The notes: generated by a model from the letters alone, not told the origin. Shown: positions 11,873 to 24,500, numbered from the stretch's first letter. The stretch is DNA of 37,422 bases from Didymodactylos carnosus (GCA_905250885.1 CAJNOQ010001014.1:1-37422); one strand, 5' to 3'. Numbers and translations are program-made.

Positions 11873-13096
11873 TCATTGCGTTGAATTGCCAGGTGAATTA
11901 AGCATTGAATAGAGTACAATCCACGATACCTAAAATAAATATACTCTGTTAAATACACTGAATTACGAGAAGAGAACACAAGGTAAACTCATCGATCTGC
12001 TTTTGGAATTTCCGCGAATTTCGAAATTTCAATGGAAGTTGTACAATTTTAGCAATTATTTTGCAATTTCGATAGCGTTCTCGAAATTCACACCAATCAG
12101 ACCATCACACCTAATCAGAACTACCACCGCCTTATTTTTTAATTTTTCGCAACAGAATCATGTCCAACGAAATTCCACTACGTTCTTCGACAACAATATA
12201 TACAACAAACACGAGTCACTAGAGGTCATTAACGGCCTAATCCAACTTTTATCGAAATTTTTATGATACTTCTATTTTTTGGCGAAATAATTGTCGAAAT
12301 TCCAAAAAAATTACTACAAAAAGTAGAAAATTCCAAATGAATTCCTGCTTTGGTCAAAATCTGTCGAAATGCCAATGCAGAAATTCCATTTGCAGAAATG
12401 TCGAAATCCCAAAGCAGATCGAGGAGTAAATCAGAACACGCGAAACCTACGAGAAATGTGGCAAATGCAGTCATAAATCCTTCTTTAATTACTTCAAGTA
12501 TTCCTCCTAGAAAACAAGAAATTATGACTTAGTTTACTCTAATAAACAGACTGTCCTCTTTATACATACCATACTCCTCTGGATCAACATGTTGTATAGA
12601 AGTTGAGTAGAAAAATATAATCAAAGAACTTATTAAACCAAATCTAAAAGAATAAAGAAGATTTTCCAGCGTCAAGGCACTGACAGATGCTGTTTCTAAT
12701 AATTTTTATAGCTTTAGAAGCTCTTCTAAATCAAATGCAGTACTTCTCATATCTCGTCAGCAACCCCGATAAACAAACTTTACTTACGCTAATATTCCTA
12801 ATAAACCTTTAACTGACAATAAACCCATAATAACTCCAAGAAAAATACTTATTATTTGACGAAGCCAATACACAGCATCCAAAAATTCTTCCTAATCAAT
12901 GAAAATACGATATTTTACGAGTTAAATTTAAATAAACATCTGTTACCTTGTGCGTCCATGTGGCTCGTGGTGTGAGAGCACGTTTGATAAAAACTATTGC
13001 ACTATTTTCATTATAGTCAGTTTTTGTTGATTTACGTTGGTCTTTTTGCTGTTGTGATATTTGAGTGGTGGACGACAATGATGATGACGAACGCAT
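11873..13096 (-). CDS. RAB5IF: RAB5IF/OPTI-like ER membrane protein (Rab5ip family)
   Basis: Five exons, 13096-12947, 12891-12788, 12643-12570, 12506-12451 and 11929-11873, give 146 residues (about 137 in vertebrates). After a variable Ser/Gln-rich N-terminus of about 40 residues comes the conserved core: ATWTHKEEFLDAVYWLRQII, then hydrophobic segments that span the membrane, QHVDPEEYGG, and KEGFMTAFATFLVSWIVLYS. This is the Rab5ip fold shared with EMC6. In animals RAB5IF partners TMCO1 in the ER insertase (GEL) complex and has also been linked to respirasome assembly. The last exon is 521 bp from the fourth, because intron 4 contains an inverted-repeat element; reading through the donor gives an unrelated tail, while splicing at CTC|GTAGGT restores the family C-terminus. 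It lies 202 bp upstream of PRPF6 and 462 bp downstream of GATD3, all in the same direction. Confidence 0.88.
11992..12422. mobile_element. 431-bp inverted-repeat element inside RAB5IF intron 4
   Basis: The ends read TCGATCTGCTTTTGGAATTT and, on the opposite strand, TCGATCTGCTTTGGGATTTC. The palindromic TCGA at each end may be terminal sequence or a short target duplication. The interior is rich in TCGAAAT/ATTTCGA words and lacks a long open frame, so it is non-autonomous. It lies wholly between the intron 4 donor (12450) and acceptor (11930) and accounts for most of that intron. Confidence 0.7.
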
Positions 13097-13558
13097 TTCA
13101 ATGAATTACTCTAACATGCGTATGTTATACGAAAAGAATTCTAAAATTTGATGATGAAAAAGAAAGAATTAAACAAACGGTATTATCCAGAGAGACTAGA
13201 GAAAAAAAATGGAGCTTTGTTTAATCAGAAAACCTAAAACATGTCGCCTCGTATAAACCTCAAGCTGTATCGAGGATATTACATACAGCGAAACGGAAGA
13301 CATTTACTTCGACTAAATTTGGATCAGCGAAGAAAGCGGAAACATTGTAAAAAAATATAGGATAAAATCTTTCGCACAGGATGGGCTCAAACAGTCTTAA
13401 AGACAAAAGCAAGTTTTCCAGTGTTGTACAAAAAATAAAAGCACAATATAGTTACAAATATAAAAAAACTGTTGTAGAAAGAATGTAAGTCGGAAATAAC
13501 TTAGTTTCTGTGTAAACGATGATCTAATCTATTTAAAAAAAGATGAACATTATAAATA
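13097..13558. other. 462-bp spacer between RAB5IF and GATD3
   Basis: No gene is seen. It must hold the 5' end of RAB5IF and the 3' end of GATD3. On the minus strand a weak acceptor-like TTAG lies 14 nt before the RAB5IF ATG. No promoter motif stands out. Confidence 0.6.
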
Positions 13559-14445
13559 TTATTGTTTCTCTATTAGTTCAACTAATTTTGCTATCATTTG
13601 ACCAATTCCATCGTAGACTTCGTGAAACGGTGCGTTTTTCATGAATGCTGGTGTTGTGACAAATCGATGTTTTTCATCCACGCATATTTCCTTCACATCA
13701 CATTCCTGATGATTAGCTCCCATTTGTATTGCAGCAAGTACCGCTCCCGTATACGGATAAACACTTTTCTTTTCGTTTTCCGTTAAATTTTTCAATTTTC
13801 CCATTGTGATATCCGCGCCAGGTAGCAGTTTAGCTAAGAATATCGGAGATATACAACATAATCCAACCGGTTTTAGCCCACGAATAAACTCTTTCAAAAT
13901 AGTTTCTAATGTACTGTTTATTTTCATTTTATCATTATCGAAAGCAAATGTTGACAAATTTTTGGCACTTCCGAACCTGAAATAGACAAAAACTACGCAT
14001 GCTATCGAAGAAACCGTTAAAATCATGAAAGCGAGACGCTCTATTACCTTAGTTTAGATGAATGATCTAGTAAATCAATTACTCACCCACCAGGAATAAC
14101 TATGGCTTGAAATTGTTCCGTTTTAAGTTCATCTAATGAATGAATTTTCCCACGCGCAATACGAGCCGACTCTGTGAGTACATTTCGATCTTCTACCATT
14201 GTTTCACCTGTTAAATGATTAATCACTTGCGTTTGTCTAATATTCGGTGCAAACATTGTCGTATTAATATTATGACGACTTAAATGAACAAGACAGGCCG
14301 ATGCTTCGTGTATTTCAGCACCATCGTAAACACCACACCCACTCAGTATAAGGGCCACATTTCGCTGTTGAGTTTGTTTAGAAGATGGTGCAAATTTAGT
14401 GGACGTTGTAGAAAAATTACGTAAAAAAGTTCGAACAAACAACAT
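13559..14445 (-). CDS. GATD3: GATD3/ES1-like mitochondrial glutamine amidotransferase-like protein
   Basis: Two exons, 14445-14087 and 13976-13559, with one GT-AG intron, encode 258 residues (about 268 in vertebrates). The first ~25 residues (MLFVRTFLRNFSTTSTKFAP) are basic and hydroxylated without acids, as expected for a mitochondrial presequence. The DJ-1/PfpI-type class I amidotransferase-like domain follows, with VALILSGCGVYDGAEIHEAS, RNVLTESARIARGKI, IPGG|FGSAKNLSTFAF across the splice junction and GLCCISP, where the Cys sits at the nucleophile elbow position. ES1 relatives in bacteria (ElbB/ES1 group) have glyoxalase-like activity; the animal function is less clear. An acceptor-like TTGTAG ends 6 nt before ATG. 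It is divergent from COG4, and a hAT-type element lies 75 bp upstream of its start. Confidence 0.93.
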
Positions 14446-14527
14446 TAATATCTACAATTAATGCGTTAAGCCGGCGATTACAAACATTTGGTACTTCTAT
14501 AGACTGATCACACACTCGCACTTACAC

Positions 14528-14709
14528 TAGTGGCGGCGCCAGGGCAGGGCTAGGGTGGGCTGAGCCCAACCACCGGATGCTTGAGCCCAACCACCCAAAA
14601 ATTTCGAAACCGAGTACTCACTAGCAATAGTCACGTAAAAATTCCGAACGGATTTTTGAAAAACTATGGGCTGAGCCCAGGCACCCGAAAAATCCTGGCG
14701 CCGTCACTA
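14528..14709. mobile_element. 182-bp hAT-type miniature element with perfect 8-bp target duplication
   Basis: The ends are TAGTGGCGGCGCCAGG and CCTGGCGCCGTCACTA, a 16-bp terminal inverted repeat with one mismatch. Both sides carry the same 8 bp, ACTTACAC, at 14520-14527 and 14710-14717. An 8-bp duplication with TAGTG-type ends is the hAT superfamily signature. The interior repeats GGGCTGAGCCCA and GAGCCCAACCACC and is far more GC-rich than its surroundings; there is no transposase frame. It sits just upstream of GATD3, in the shared GATD3/COG4 5' region. Confidence 0.9.
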
Positions 14710-14717
14710 ACTTACAC

Positions 14718-16541
14718 CACAATAGGGGTGCAATTGATCTGTAGAAGAAGAAAAATTGTATTGAAACTATTTTGCGCATTAGAGCAAGTCTATAGTGCCA
14801 CTTTCTACCTTAGAAAACAGTAGTCCATTCCATTTTTAATACAAATTTCATCAAAAATGCTACTCCGACCATATAATACCCTCCTTAATACCATCCTCTT
14901 TGTCTAAGGCAATAGGACATAAGAAAGTCCAAAAGTTCTTAGAAATTATGAAATTTTCGTCAATGCTGATTAAAATTGCTCAACAAGTAAGTTTTCGGTT
15001 ACTTAGCTCGGCTTGAGATGACAGTAAATCAGGCTTAAATTTGCATGTTATTATTACAGTATTAAGTAACTTTGCAGCAACAATATTCGGTCAAAATAAT
15101 CTGCCAATAAGTCGTATCAGGAAACTTCAAGAATAATGTCAGATTGACCAATCAAAAGACGATAAAGAGCGGATGAATCAAAAAAGGTTATTTATATGTA
15201 AAAACGCTTATGAGCGATATCTGTATATTTAATAGCATCAACAATTCTGCTGTTTCTCTACTTTAAATATCAATGATCTTACTTAATTTTTATGCAGTTT
15301 TGCTAATTAGAGCGTTCTCATTTCTTTGCAGGTTTTCTCATGGGCTCGTATATGCCATGGAATAATAATATAACTTGATGTCCTAAAATGGGTAATTTTG
15401 GAATTGCTTCGATACATTGCTTGATTAGAATTTAGTTATTATGTTATATATAATAACTCTAACACTTTGAGCATGCATATATAGATGTGCATATTGCAGA
15501 AATTTTTAGAGGTGAAGCTTTACTTTGATTGGTTATTATTGTTTGCAAATAGGAAGAAGACTTTTACTTAGTGATATGAATTAAGTATATGTTACGAATT
15601 TTGGTCAAGATACGTTTTGAGTCGTTAAGTCACGTTCATATAGATATCTTGTGTCATCTCAATCTGGCTTCTTGCGGTCAAGTTTGAATGCTTTTTCTAT
15701 TTTGAAAAACGTTTGCAAACGAATCAGACAAGATTCGAAAGAAGTTAAATTGACTTGAGATAATAGATGCATGTAAACGTGCTTTTATTGCTAAAGTCTT
15801 CTTTTTGTATTCATGTTACTGAGAACGAAGAACAAGAAGTTATCAAAAATCGAAGAATTCTGAAAGATAGTGAAAAAAATGATTTTTAATGTCGGTATAC
15901 ACCTGTTATTCATATTTTATAGAATATTTCTACCATACTATGCGGACATTTTTTGGCGTGTAGTAGTCAACATCGCGTTTTTCTCTATCCAAAGTATGCC
16001 TCTGAATGTTTTTGGTTTTATATTTGCATATTCTAAAATTGAAAAGATATTTACATTTTTACAACCTGTTTATTTCAAGTATTCAAAAGCAGTATCTGAC
16101 TAGAGGTACTTTGTTTTTCTATACCGGTAAAACTTTCAAAGTATAGAGGTCTTTGATCTCTTCTATTTTTTCTATATCGGTTCTCTGTTTCTTGGTTTTC
16201 TTATTTTGTTTATTATTTATAGCTTCAACGTCTACCGTTTCGCTTGAGTCATTGTTATTATAGGTTGGAGACCTTTGATGGCTCTCACTTTTCGTGATAT
16301 AAACTTGACTTAACTTGAAATCATCTTCACTAAGCGATCTTTGAAGCAGGGAACATTAGGTGAGTTTTCCACTGTTTCCGTCTTTTACCTGCCATAGTTT
16401 AGAGACTAAACTTTTTGTTCTACCATTAATTATTGTAACTATCTGTTCTTGAGTTGACCATGTTAAAGACATTTACTTGATGAAGATTTATTTAAAGTTT
16501 GATGTTTGGCTACATATATTTATTTGGTTATTTTTAGACAA
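14718..16541. other. Divergent spacer between GATD3 and COG4, no supported gene
   Basis: About 1.8 kb of AT-rich DNA that should contain the 5' regulatory sequences of both genes. A 77-codon frame at 15870-16103 encodes only hydrophobic AT-rich sequence and is not supported. A strong acceptor (TTATTTTTAG, ending at 16537) lies just before the COG4 ATG, so any upstream transcribed leader would be spliced off or replaced by a spliced leader. Confidence 0.55.
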
Positions 16542-19500
16542 ATGATTCCAGATACAGAAGCATTAGAAAAAGAATTGTTTGAGTTGAATGCACGAGAAGT
16601 AAGATTAATACAAACAAATTGATTTATTTGATTCTAATTGAATTTTTGTATTTCAGAGAACATTATCAGATGAATTGGAAGTATTGTTATCAAATCATGA
16701 ATCATTTGAAAGACAAATGTTATCCATTAAAAATTTAGCGTATGTATAAAAGAAATATAGTATATATTGCAGCAAAATGAAATTAATTTGTTATTCTAGT
16801 CCAACATTACAAATAATTACACAAGATGCACACAATTTATCAAATACAATCACGTTTACAGCCGCATTAGCTGATAATATCAGTGGTAAAGTACGAGAAC
16901 TTGATGTTACAAAGGTTAGTTATAAATCAAAACAGATATGATTATAACACTCATTCAAATGGATTTCTTATTAAGAGTCGTGTTGTGGCTTGTTTACAAC
17001 GTGCTAATGACATTATTGATTTGAAGAAGTGTACTGATGGGGTCAAAAGTGCCTTGGAAGACGAAGAATATGAACAAGTGAGCTAAAAATTCAAGAAATT
17101 TATTATTTCACAATTTGGTTTTTGAAATTATAGGCTGCTGCTCATATTCATAGATATTTGAATATTGATGCTGTTTCGTTACAATTATCTAGCGATCCTG
17201 CGGAAGGTAAACGTTAGACTCAACCTAATATTTTTTTGAATACAAATTTTCTTCTCTAATACTATTTTAGGCAGTAGTTTACATCAGGCATTGTTATCGT
17301 TAGAGGAAGCTGAAAAAAAATTAAAAGAAATTGTAAATGTTAAATTTGATCAGGCTGTTGAAACGGGCAATTTACCCGAAGCCATGCGTTTTTTTAAAAT
17401 ATTTCCACTATTAAATTTACACGAAATTGGTTTAGAAAAGTTTTGTAAACATTTATGTTTACAAATAAATGATTATGGTGAAAAAAGTTTAGCTAAAACA
17501 TTAAAAACACCCATCAACGATAAACGTTATCCGGTTTTATATTCTGATATGTTAACATCTCTATTTGAATATATTGCCAATATCGTTGAAGCTTATCAAC
17601 CATTAGTTGAAACATATTATGGTAATTAATACAATGAACTGTAGAAATGATGCGTTTTATTTCGTCGTTTATTATTTCAGGTCATGGTAAATTGTACAAT
17701 TTTTTGACAATGTTGCAATCTGCTTGTGATACTCAAGCACAAAAATCAATGCAAACATTTAAAAGTCAACGACAATTTGATCAAGTATTTCGTCGTATTC
17801 AATCCGCCGCATCTTCTTCATCAACAGCGCTTAAAAATGCTGCCGGAACAATTCCTTTACCCACTACACAACCGACTCTTGTTAATACGGATAAATTAGA
17901 TCCACGTGAATTAGATGATTTGTTAGCGGAAATAACATTAATTAATGCTAGTTGTGAATTATATTTACGTTTTATTCGTCGACGTCTCATTGCCGATTGT
18001 GAAGCAGCTATTGATAAAATATCAAATTCAACTTTGTATACATCTCAATTGAAACAAATTGAACGCTTTATTACATCATCGGGCTTGAGTCGAACACTAC
18101 ACGAATTTGTTAATCAATATATAACGATTGAAGATTACTTTATGAGAGAAAGTATTTATAAAGCAATTATTATTGATTCAGCAAACATGGTCGATGATGT
18201 TTTTTTTATCTTAAGAAAATGTTTAAAGTAAGAAACAAATACATTATGTTTATATAGTTTCTTGCTCTTTCTTATGTTTATATAATTTCTTGCTCTTTCT
18301 TTAGACGTTCTATTTCCAGCTCAAATGTTGAAGGTATTTGTGCCATGTTAAATCATGCTGTTAGCATTATCGATTCGGTATATCGTGAACAATCCTATAC
18401 ACGATTAAAATCTGGTTATCCATCAGGATTTGATTTATCTCAAGCTTACACTGTTATACACGCGAGTATACAATCAGGAAAATTACAGGGTTCAGATATT
18501 GAGAAATTGAAACAACACTTTCTTACTGCGTATAATAATGTAGAAATAAGTTATGACAATTTGCATACATTGAAACGTTTACTAGACGATGAAATATCAA
18601 AAACATTTCCAAATATAACTGAACAGAATAAGACAAAATTAGATGTAAATTTATTATTCATCATTTAAATTGTGTAATCATTATTGTTTACTTTTTAGAC
18701 TTGTTTAAGTGAAATCAATTCAACAGCTAATCGTTTTAAAGATCTAATCGATTTTGGTTGTCAACAACTGTCCACAAGTGCAATTAAACCAAGAATTAAA
18801 ACCTTGATCGATGTTTACATGGGTATTAATCATAAACTATCAGAAGTAAGCCTTCTACCTTTCGGTATCTACAAAAAAATGTAAATCTATTTGTTTCAAG
18901 GATGAATTTTCTCAATTTGAAGCTAATGATCCGTTTATACAGAATTTTATTATTCAAATTGATACATTATTTTTACCATTCAAAGTAAGCTATCGATATT
19001 GTTCTTCTTTTTATTATACTTTCTTTTCCTATTGCAGAGTACCCTAAGTCCATCTAATTATGCTCGTTTGATGAGTGCATCTACCAATGAAATCGTCATA
19101 TTATGGGAAAAAGTATTAAACAAATGTAGTTTCAATAGGGTATGTGTGTACCATAGTTATCTGATAATACCGCCACACTATATCTCAACAGTCGTGATAG
19201 GTAGCAATTTGAAATTTTGTGCGGATATAGCTTGAATATATGTTGATCATCCAACAAGTTTCGTCCCCTGAGAGATCCATTTTTACTTTGTTTTATCACT
19301 GAAATGCAAATAATTTCTGAATCATGGTATGATAGACACTTTATTCGTGCATCAAAATGCAGCGATAGATGTAGCAGCTATTTGAATGATAAATCCTATG
19401 TACTAGCTCCTTTGACATAATAAATTAAAGCCATTTTACAAAATCAACCGTGACATTGGATACTTTGAATCTTTTTAAAAACAGTAAATACGTATTGTAT

Positions 19501-20654
19501 TTTAAATATATATTCTTTGAAATGTATTTAACATACAATAAGAAAGACATTTTAATAATAGCTGCATCTGCATTAATATTTTCTTCTGGGAAGTACGATA
19601 CTTATATATAGAAGGAACCATTTTCAAATATAAGTGGTGGATATTATTTGCGTTCAGTGCCTGAAAAAGAATTTAATAACAGACTATACATTGAGGCCGT
19701 TCGTGTTGAATTTGAAGAACACAACGGTCTATGGTCATACATTTTTATGACTGTACACAGCATGAACATGTTTTGGTGAAGAAAAAGACTAGCCCTCAAG
19801 TTTGTTGTACCAGATATGTTTTACTATTGTTTATCACATTTAACTCATATCCTAACCGCTCTATTAGTTAACCATAAAACTTGGTGTAAATAATCTACAA
19901 AAGGGCTTATAAATCCTTCATGAGAATCTTGAGTCAAAACAAGCATATTTTGAGAAGAATAATGGCTAGCGTATTGGAATAGACTCCAAAGTATCCAAAG
20001 TCACTGTTGATTTGGTAAAATGGCTTTAATTTGTTATGTCAAAGGAGCTAGTACATAGGATTTATCATTCAAATAGATTACATCTATCGCTGCATTTTGA
20101 TGCACGAACAAAGTGTCTATCTTGCCATGATTCAGAATTATTTGCATTTTAGTGATAAAACAAAGTAAAAGTAGCTATCTATCACGCCTATTGAGATATA
20201 ATGTGGCGGTATTACCAAACAACTGTTTAACGTTAAATTATATCATGTCAAATTTGACCATATTAATGTATGAAATGTTCAGCTTGGCGGTTTACAATTT
20301 GACAAAGAGGTGCGAGCATTAATAACATATTTAACAAGTGCAACAACATGGTCGATACGTGATAAATTTCAACGTCTCTCACAAATAGCCACACTATTAA
20401 GTCTTGAAAAAGTACGTAAACGTCTATTTGTAGATCAAATCAATAAACTATTATTGTTCTAGTTAAAAGAAATTCATGATTATTGGGATCCAAATTCGGG
20501 TAAAATGACCTGGCGTTTGACGCCATCTGAAGTTCGTCAAATATTAAATTTAAGGTATGCTGTTCGTTTTATTACAGTACCGTTAAAAAATATACGTGTC
20601 TTTCTTTCTAGAAGCGACTTTCGTAGCGAAGATGTTCGTGGTTTAAAACTGTGA
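16542..20654 (+). CDS. COG4: Conserved oligomeric Golgi complex subunit 4
   Basis: Fourteen exons: 16542-16598, 16657-16739, 16800-16914, 16976-17077, 17134-17206, 17271-17621, 17681-18227, 18305-18644, 18699-18845, 18901-18984, 19038-19139, 20283-20411, 20463-20554 and 20612-20654. All phases agree and the frame is unbroken, giving 754 residues (about 785 in human). Landmarks in order are [86 protein letters not shown] and the C-terminus [14 protein letters not shown]...[17 protein letters not shown]4 is a lobe A subunit of the COG tether for retrograde intra-Golgi vesicles and binds SNAREs and Sly1. The N-terminus is short; ATG 16542 follows the acceptor ending at 16537. Intron 11 (1143 nt) is enlarged by an insertion. 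AATAAA is at 20863. Confidence 0.96.
18244..18299. repeat. 28-bp tandem duplication in COG4 intron 7
   Basis: Two adjacent 28-bp copies, 18244-18271 and 18272-18299, differ at one base (A/G). They form most of the 77-nt intron, and the second copy supplies the polypyrimidine tract of the acceptor at 18304. The duplicated tract could offer a second pyrimidine stretch but has no second AG acceptor. Confidence 0.9.
19165..20214. mobile_element. 1.05-kb long-inverted-repeat element in COG4 intron 11
   Basis: TAATACCGCCACACTATATC at the left is matched by the reverse complement of GATATAATGTGGCGGTATTA at the right. The arms run about 19165-19474 and 19977-20214, imperfect; the left arm has an extra ~84 bp (about 19207-19290). 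A TA dinucleotide flanks both ends, consistent with a Tc1/mariner-like TA duplication. No transposase is present, so it is non-autonomous. The unpaired middle holds a 55-codon open stretch (19612-19779). The element lies between the splice sites at 19140 and 20282 and leaves the COG4 reading frame intact. Confidence 0.8.
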
Positions 20655-21515
20655 TAATTTGTAACTTATTTTTTTATTCTGTTATCCTTTTTCTTTGGTC
20701 GTTTTCTCATCTTTTTTGTTAATTTATTGAATAGTTTTTATCAAAATATACGAATAGATTCTAAACGACTTGATTTCTCTTGTTTATATGCAATTTCATT
20801 TAGACTGTCTCAGTCAATATTGATATCGAGTTGTGATTCCACTTCTAGTTTTTCTTTTTACTAATAAACAATAACAATTTCGTTTAGACTGATCGAGGAA
20901 AAATAGCAGTTCGTTCGTATCAAAGATTTTAACTACCGTCGCTTTTTTGTAACCTTTACAATCTTTAAATTCAACCCGAATGTCAGAATTTGTCTAGTTC
21001 TGTATTCTACTGAGTATTTCTGATGTATGAACGGAACAATCACGGTAATTCGAATGCGATCAGTCTATTTTTTTTTTCGATGTGTTTCATTAACTCATCC
21101 CGATCAGTATCTTGTTATAGTGTTCTAACGTTCTACAAATATCCATTGATTTTATTTTCCAAGCATAATATTTTACAAACGAAAAAAAGTAGTAACACTC
21201 TTACAATATCACATTGTCCAAAATAAACGTAAAAATATTAGATCACAAACTAATAAATAAATATTTGACGTTAAACAAACGAGAAGGAAAAGAAAATACA
21301 CGTATATCAGGACAAAGTGAAATTTGTTGATTTTTTTTTAAAAAATATTCTTCGTCTTTTTCAAGTAAACAAAAAGAGTAGAGAAAATTTAACAAATAAA
21401 GCAATAAAATATATTCGTCATTCTCATAAACAGCAATATTAATCAAAAAATTTATAAATGATTCGGCGAGTTGCGTCTAGAAATGAAGGAAAGAAAGTAA
21501 ATCATTATGATACTT
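20655..21515. other. Convergent spacer between COG4 and the coiled-coil gene
   Basis: Holds the 3' ends of both genes. The COG4 polyadenylation signal is probably AATAAA at 20863-20868. Short AT-rich frames at 21023-21226 (+) and 21243-21446 (-) look like noise. No other structure is seen. Confidence 0.6.
20863..20868 (+). terminator. Polyadenylation signal of COG4
   Basis: AATAAA 209 nt after the COG4 stop codon, the first canonical hexamer on that strand downstream of the gene. Confidence 0.55.
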
Positions 21516-24500
21516 TCAACACCGGTTCAAAAATTCTAAAAGAGATGAACCTGTAACGTAATCGTACTTACGAGTACATTCTTCTAGACTTATTGATCGT
21601 GCTTGATGACTGAACGGTTTTACTGACGGTGGACAATTACTTTGTTTATACTCAATACTTTTTGGTATTCCCATCCACGACGGCCACCAACTTTTTTCTT
21701 GTTTATCACTTTTTGGTTCAGGATTCGTGTAAAAATCTGATTGTAATAATGTTAATTTTTCTTGAGGTTCATTCATTGGTTGTTGCCCATCGTCATGTAA
21801 TTCTGAATATTCTTGTTTATATTTTCTCAGTTTTTCTTTAGTCTATAAAAGAAATGTTAACCAACCTGTATATTCAAGAAGCTTATACACTACCTTTTTA
21901 TATAATATTTCTAGTTTATCACAGCGTTCACACAATTGTTCGTCATATCTAGTCAAATTTTGAATACCCAGTTTGAACTAGAAATAATGTAATCATGTAA
22001 TAATATTTATTCTATCACTTTCGCCTCTTACTTGTTGTGTTCTTTTACTCAATGTTGCTTCTGTCTCTTCAATTTTCTTCTTTAATTCATCTACCAGTTG
22101 TACAAGATCTTTATTTTCATTTTGTAACTGAAGTTTCTGGTGTAAAACAGTTTTATAACGTTGTCTGGCCGTCTAGAGAAATAGAGGCGACAATTTACAT
22201 CATTTATTCATGTTGTAGATCTGTTAGATTCTACTTGTTTTTCTATCTGTAATTTTGTTTCCTTTTCTTCTTGTAGATCTAATTCAATTTCGTATAGATC
22301 AAGAATATTTTGAATATCCGATAATTTTTTAACGGCATAATCGCGATAGACTGTTACTGCTTTGATATCATGTTGTAACTTGACAATTAATTGTTTTTGT
22401 TCATCATTTTCCAATTTTAAATGTGTATAGTAATCACAATTTGTTTCCGCATGCTGTTGTTCACTATCAACTTTTTCCTGGAGTTCTCTTAATTCACACC
22501 GTAGCAACAAACATTCATCATCCTTAACACACACACATAACGTAAAAGATAAAACACGTAGAAATTAAGTCAAACTAGAGTAATCCGGTGCTCGACTAGT
22601 CCTCGGAGGTCTCTTATATATAATACAATACCATTTGTGCATTCGTTCGTTTCAATACTTCATTTTCTTTCATTAGTTCATTGAATCGTTGATATTCATC
22701 ATCGATCTTGATTTGCTCTAAAAAAAAAGAACAAACAAAAGCTGAAGAAGAATGATTAAAAGATAAAAATATAAATAATACCTTGTTCTATTTGATATTT
22801 TTTATATTCTTGATAGTCTTTTCGTATTTTTTCAAGGGCTTCTCCGTACTGGTGAATCGTGTCTTTATAAGACTGAATTTCATGCTGAACTTGTTTACGA
22901 TCACACCAAGTGAGTTTGATTTCACGAAGTTCTCTTTCTAGAAGACGTTTTTCTGTAACGATTAACGGTGGTTCACTGAATTTTGGTTCTAGACAAAAAG
23001 CTTGTGTCAGTTCTACGTCACAGCTCTATCAAAAATGTCCAGTATAAGGATTAAACTAGTCTTTTCATGTACGCTTGCTCTAAATGTTACTTTTTTTACT
23101 GAATGAATGTTAAACACCTTTGATGATATTTTGTAATTGTTTATTGTTGTTTTCTAAAATTTCTATTTGTCTTCTAAGTTCAGTCTCCATCTGTTCTTTT
23201 CTGACTTTCAGTTGTAAATTTTCCATTTCTAAACTATCTTGTCTTATTGCTTTCAATGATAATGATGTCATTTTTGATTGTTGATCGATGATACATCTTT
23301 CAAGTTCTTCACATCGCTGTTTACTTTCAGTTAACTAAACATAAAAGACTAGGATGATTTTATGTCAATAACTATAAATTGTCATACTCTATTTTCTAGC
23401 AGTTTTGTTTCTTCTTGTAATTGCTCCTCGAGTTTTTCATAGTGACGAATTCGATCAGTCAATTCAGATAAATCAAGACGTTGAATGTGTAAGCTAGAAT
23501 GGAGAGCATAGCCATCATCTCTTCCTCAAAAACGTTTATCGCTCTAGTTAGCTACCGTTGTTTTTCACTTTCACATTGACGTAATTCTGATCGTAATTGA
23601 TCACGTTCTTCTCTAATGTAATCGTAGTCATTGTTTTCGTACAATTTTTGTTCTGTTACATGATACTTCTGTTCTAAATAGATAATAATATCCAAGTTGA
23701 AAATCAATCTAAAATGTTCTTAACTTACTTAGATTATCGTAAAGTGTTTGCAGGACATGAAGTTGTAATTTTAAATTATCATATTCCATATCTGAACCGT
23801 TTATTGTTTCGTGTGGCAATGAATAATTGGATTTAGCCATCTAGAAATGAGAATCTTATTGATTGTTGAAAATGAAGATTATAGATGTGATTTCTCACCG
23901 GAAGAATAGATGATTTAATACTATGACTGTCTGTAGATGAAGTCAGATCTGTAAAGAGAAAGAATAGATTGTTTGGTCGAAGTTCGAATAAGTTTGCACT
24001 TACATGAAAAATAATTGTCGATATTTAATTTCGCCCGTTTACCATTGTTCGGTTCAATCATGTGTGTATCAAATATTTTCTTTAACTCTTCATTTAATGT
24101 TGATTTCGTTTGTTGATTTGTTTTGTCATACAATTCTATTGATTGATAATGAGCAACAAATATGACCGTGAATGCAAGCTAAACAAAGAAATATACTATC
24201 ACGACTCGCTTCTACTGTTATGAGAAAACTTACTTTCGATAGAGATATCTCATCTCCATCTAGTAAACTATAAATATCAATTGTCGATGAACATTGTTCT
24301 ATAAAATAAGATAAATTTTTAAATTATCTCGTTTAGAGATAATAACTTACCAGATATATAATCGAGTACGTATTGAAATTTTTCTCGAACGCCTTTTTCA
24401 TTGATATTTTCTTCTGGTGATTCACAGAATTTTTCTGCCAAACGTTCACTTTTACTAGAGGAGAACAAAAAACAGTTTTGTGCAACAATGATGTTTGCCT

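Noticed and set aside
12229..12474. Read-through C-terminus of RAB5IF
   Set aside because: It continues past a good donor into the inverted-repeat element, and the spliced version restores the conserved family C-terminus.
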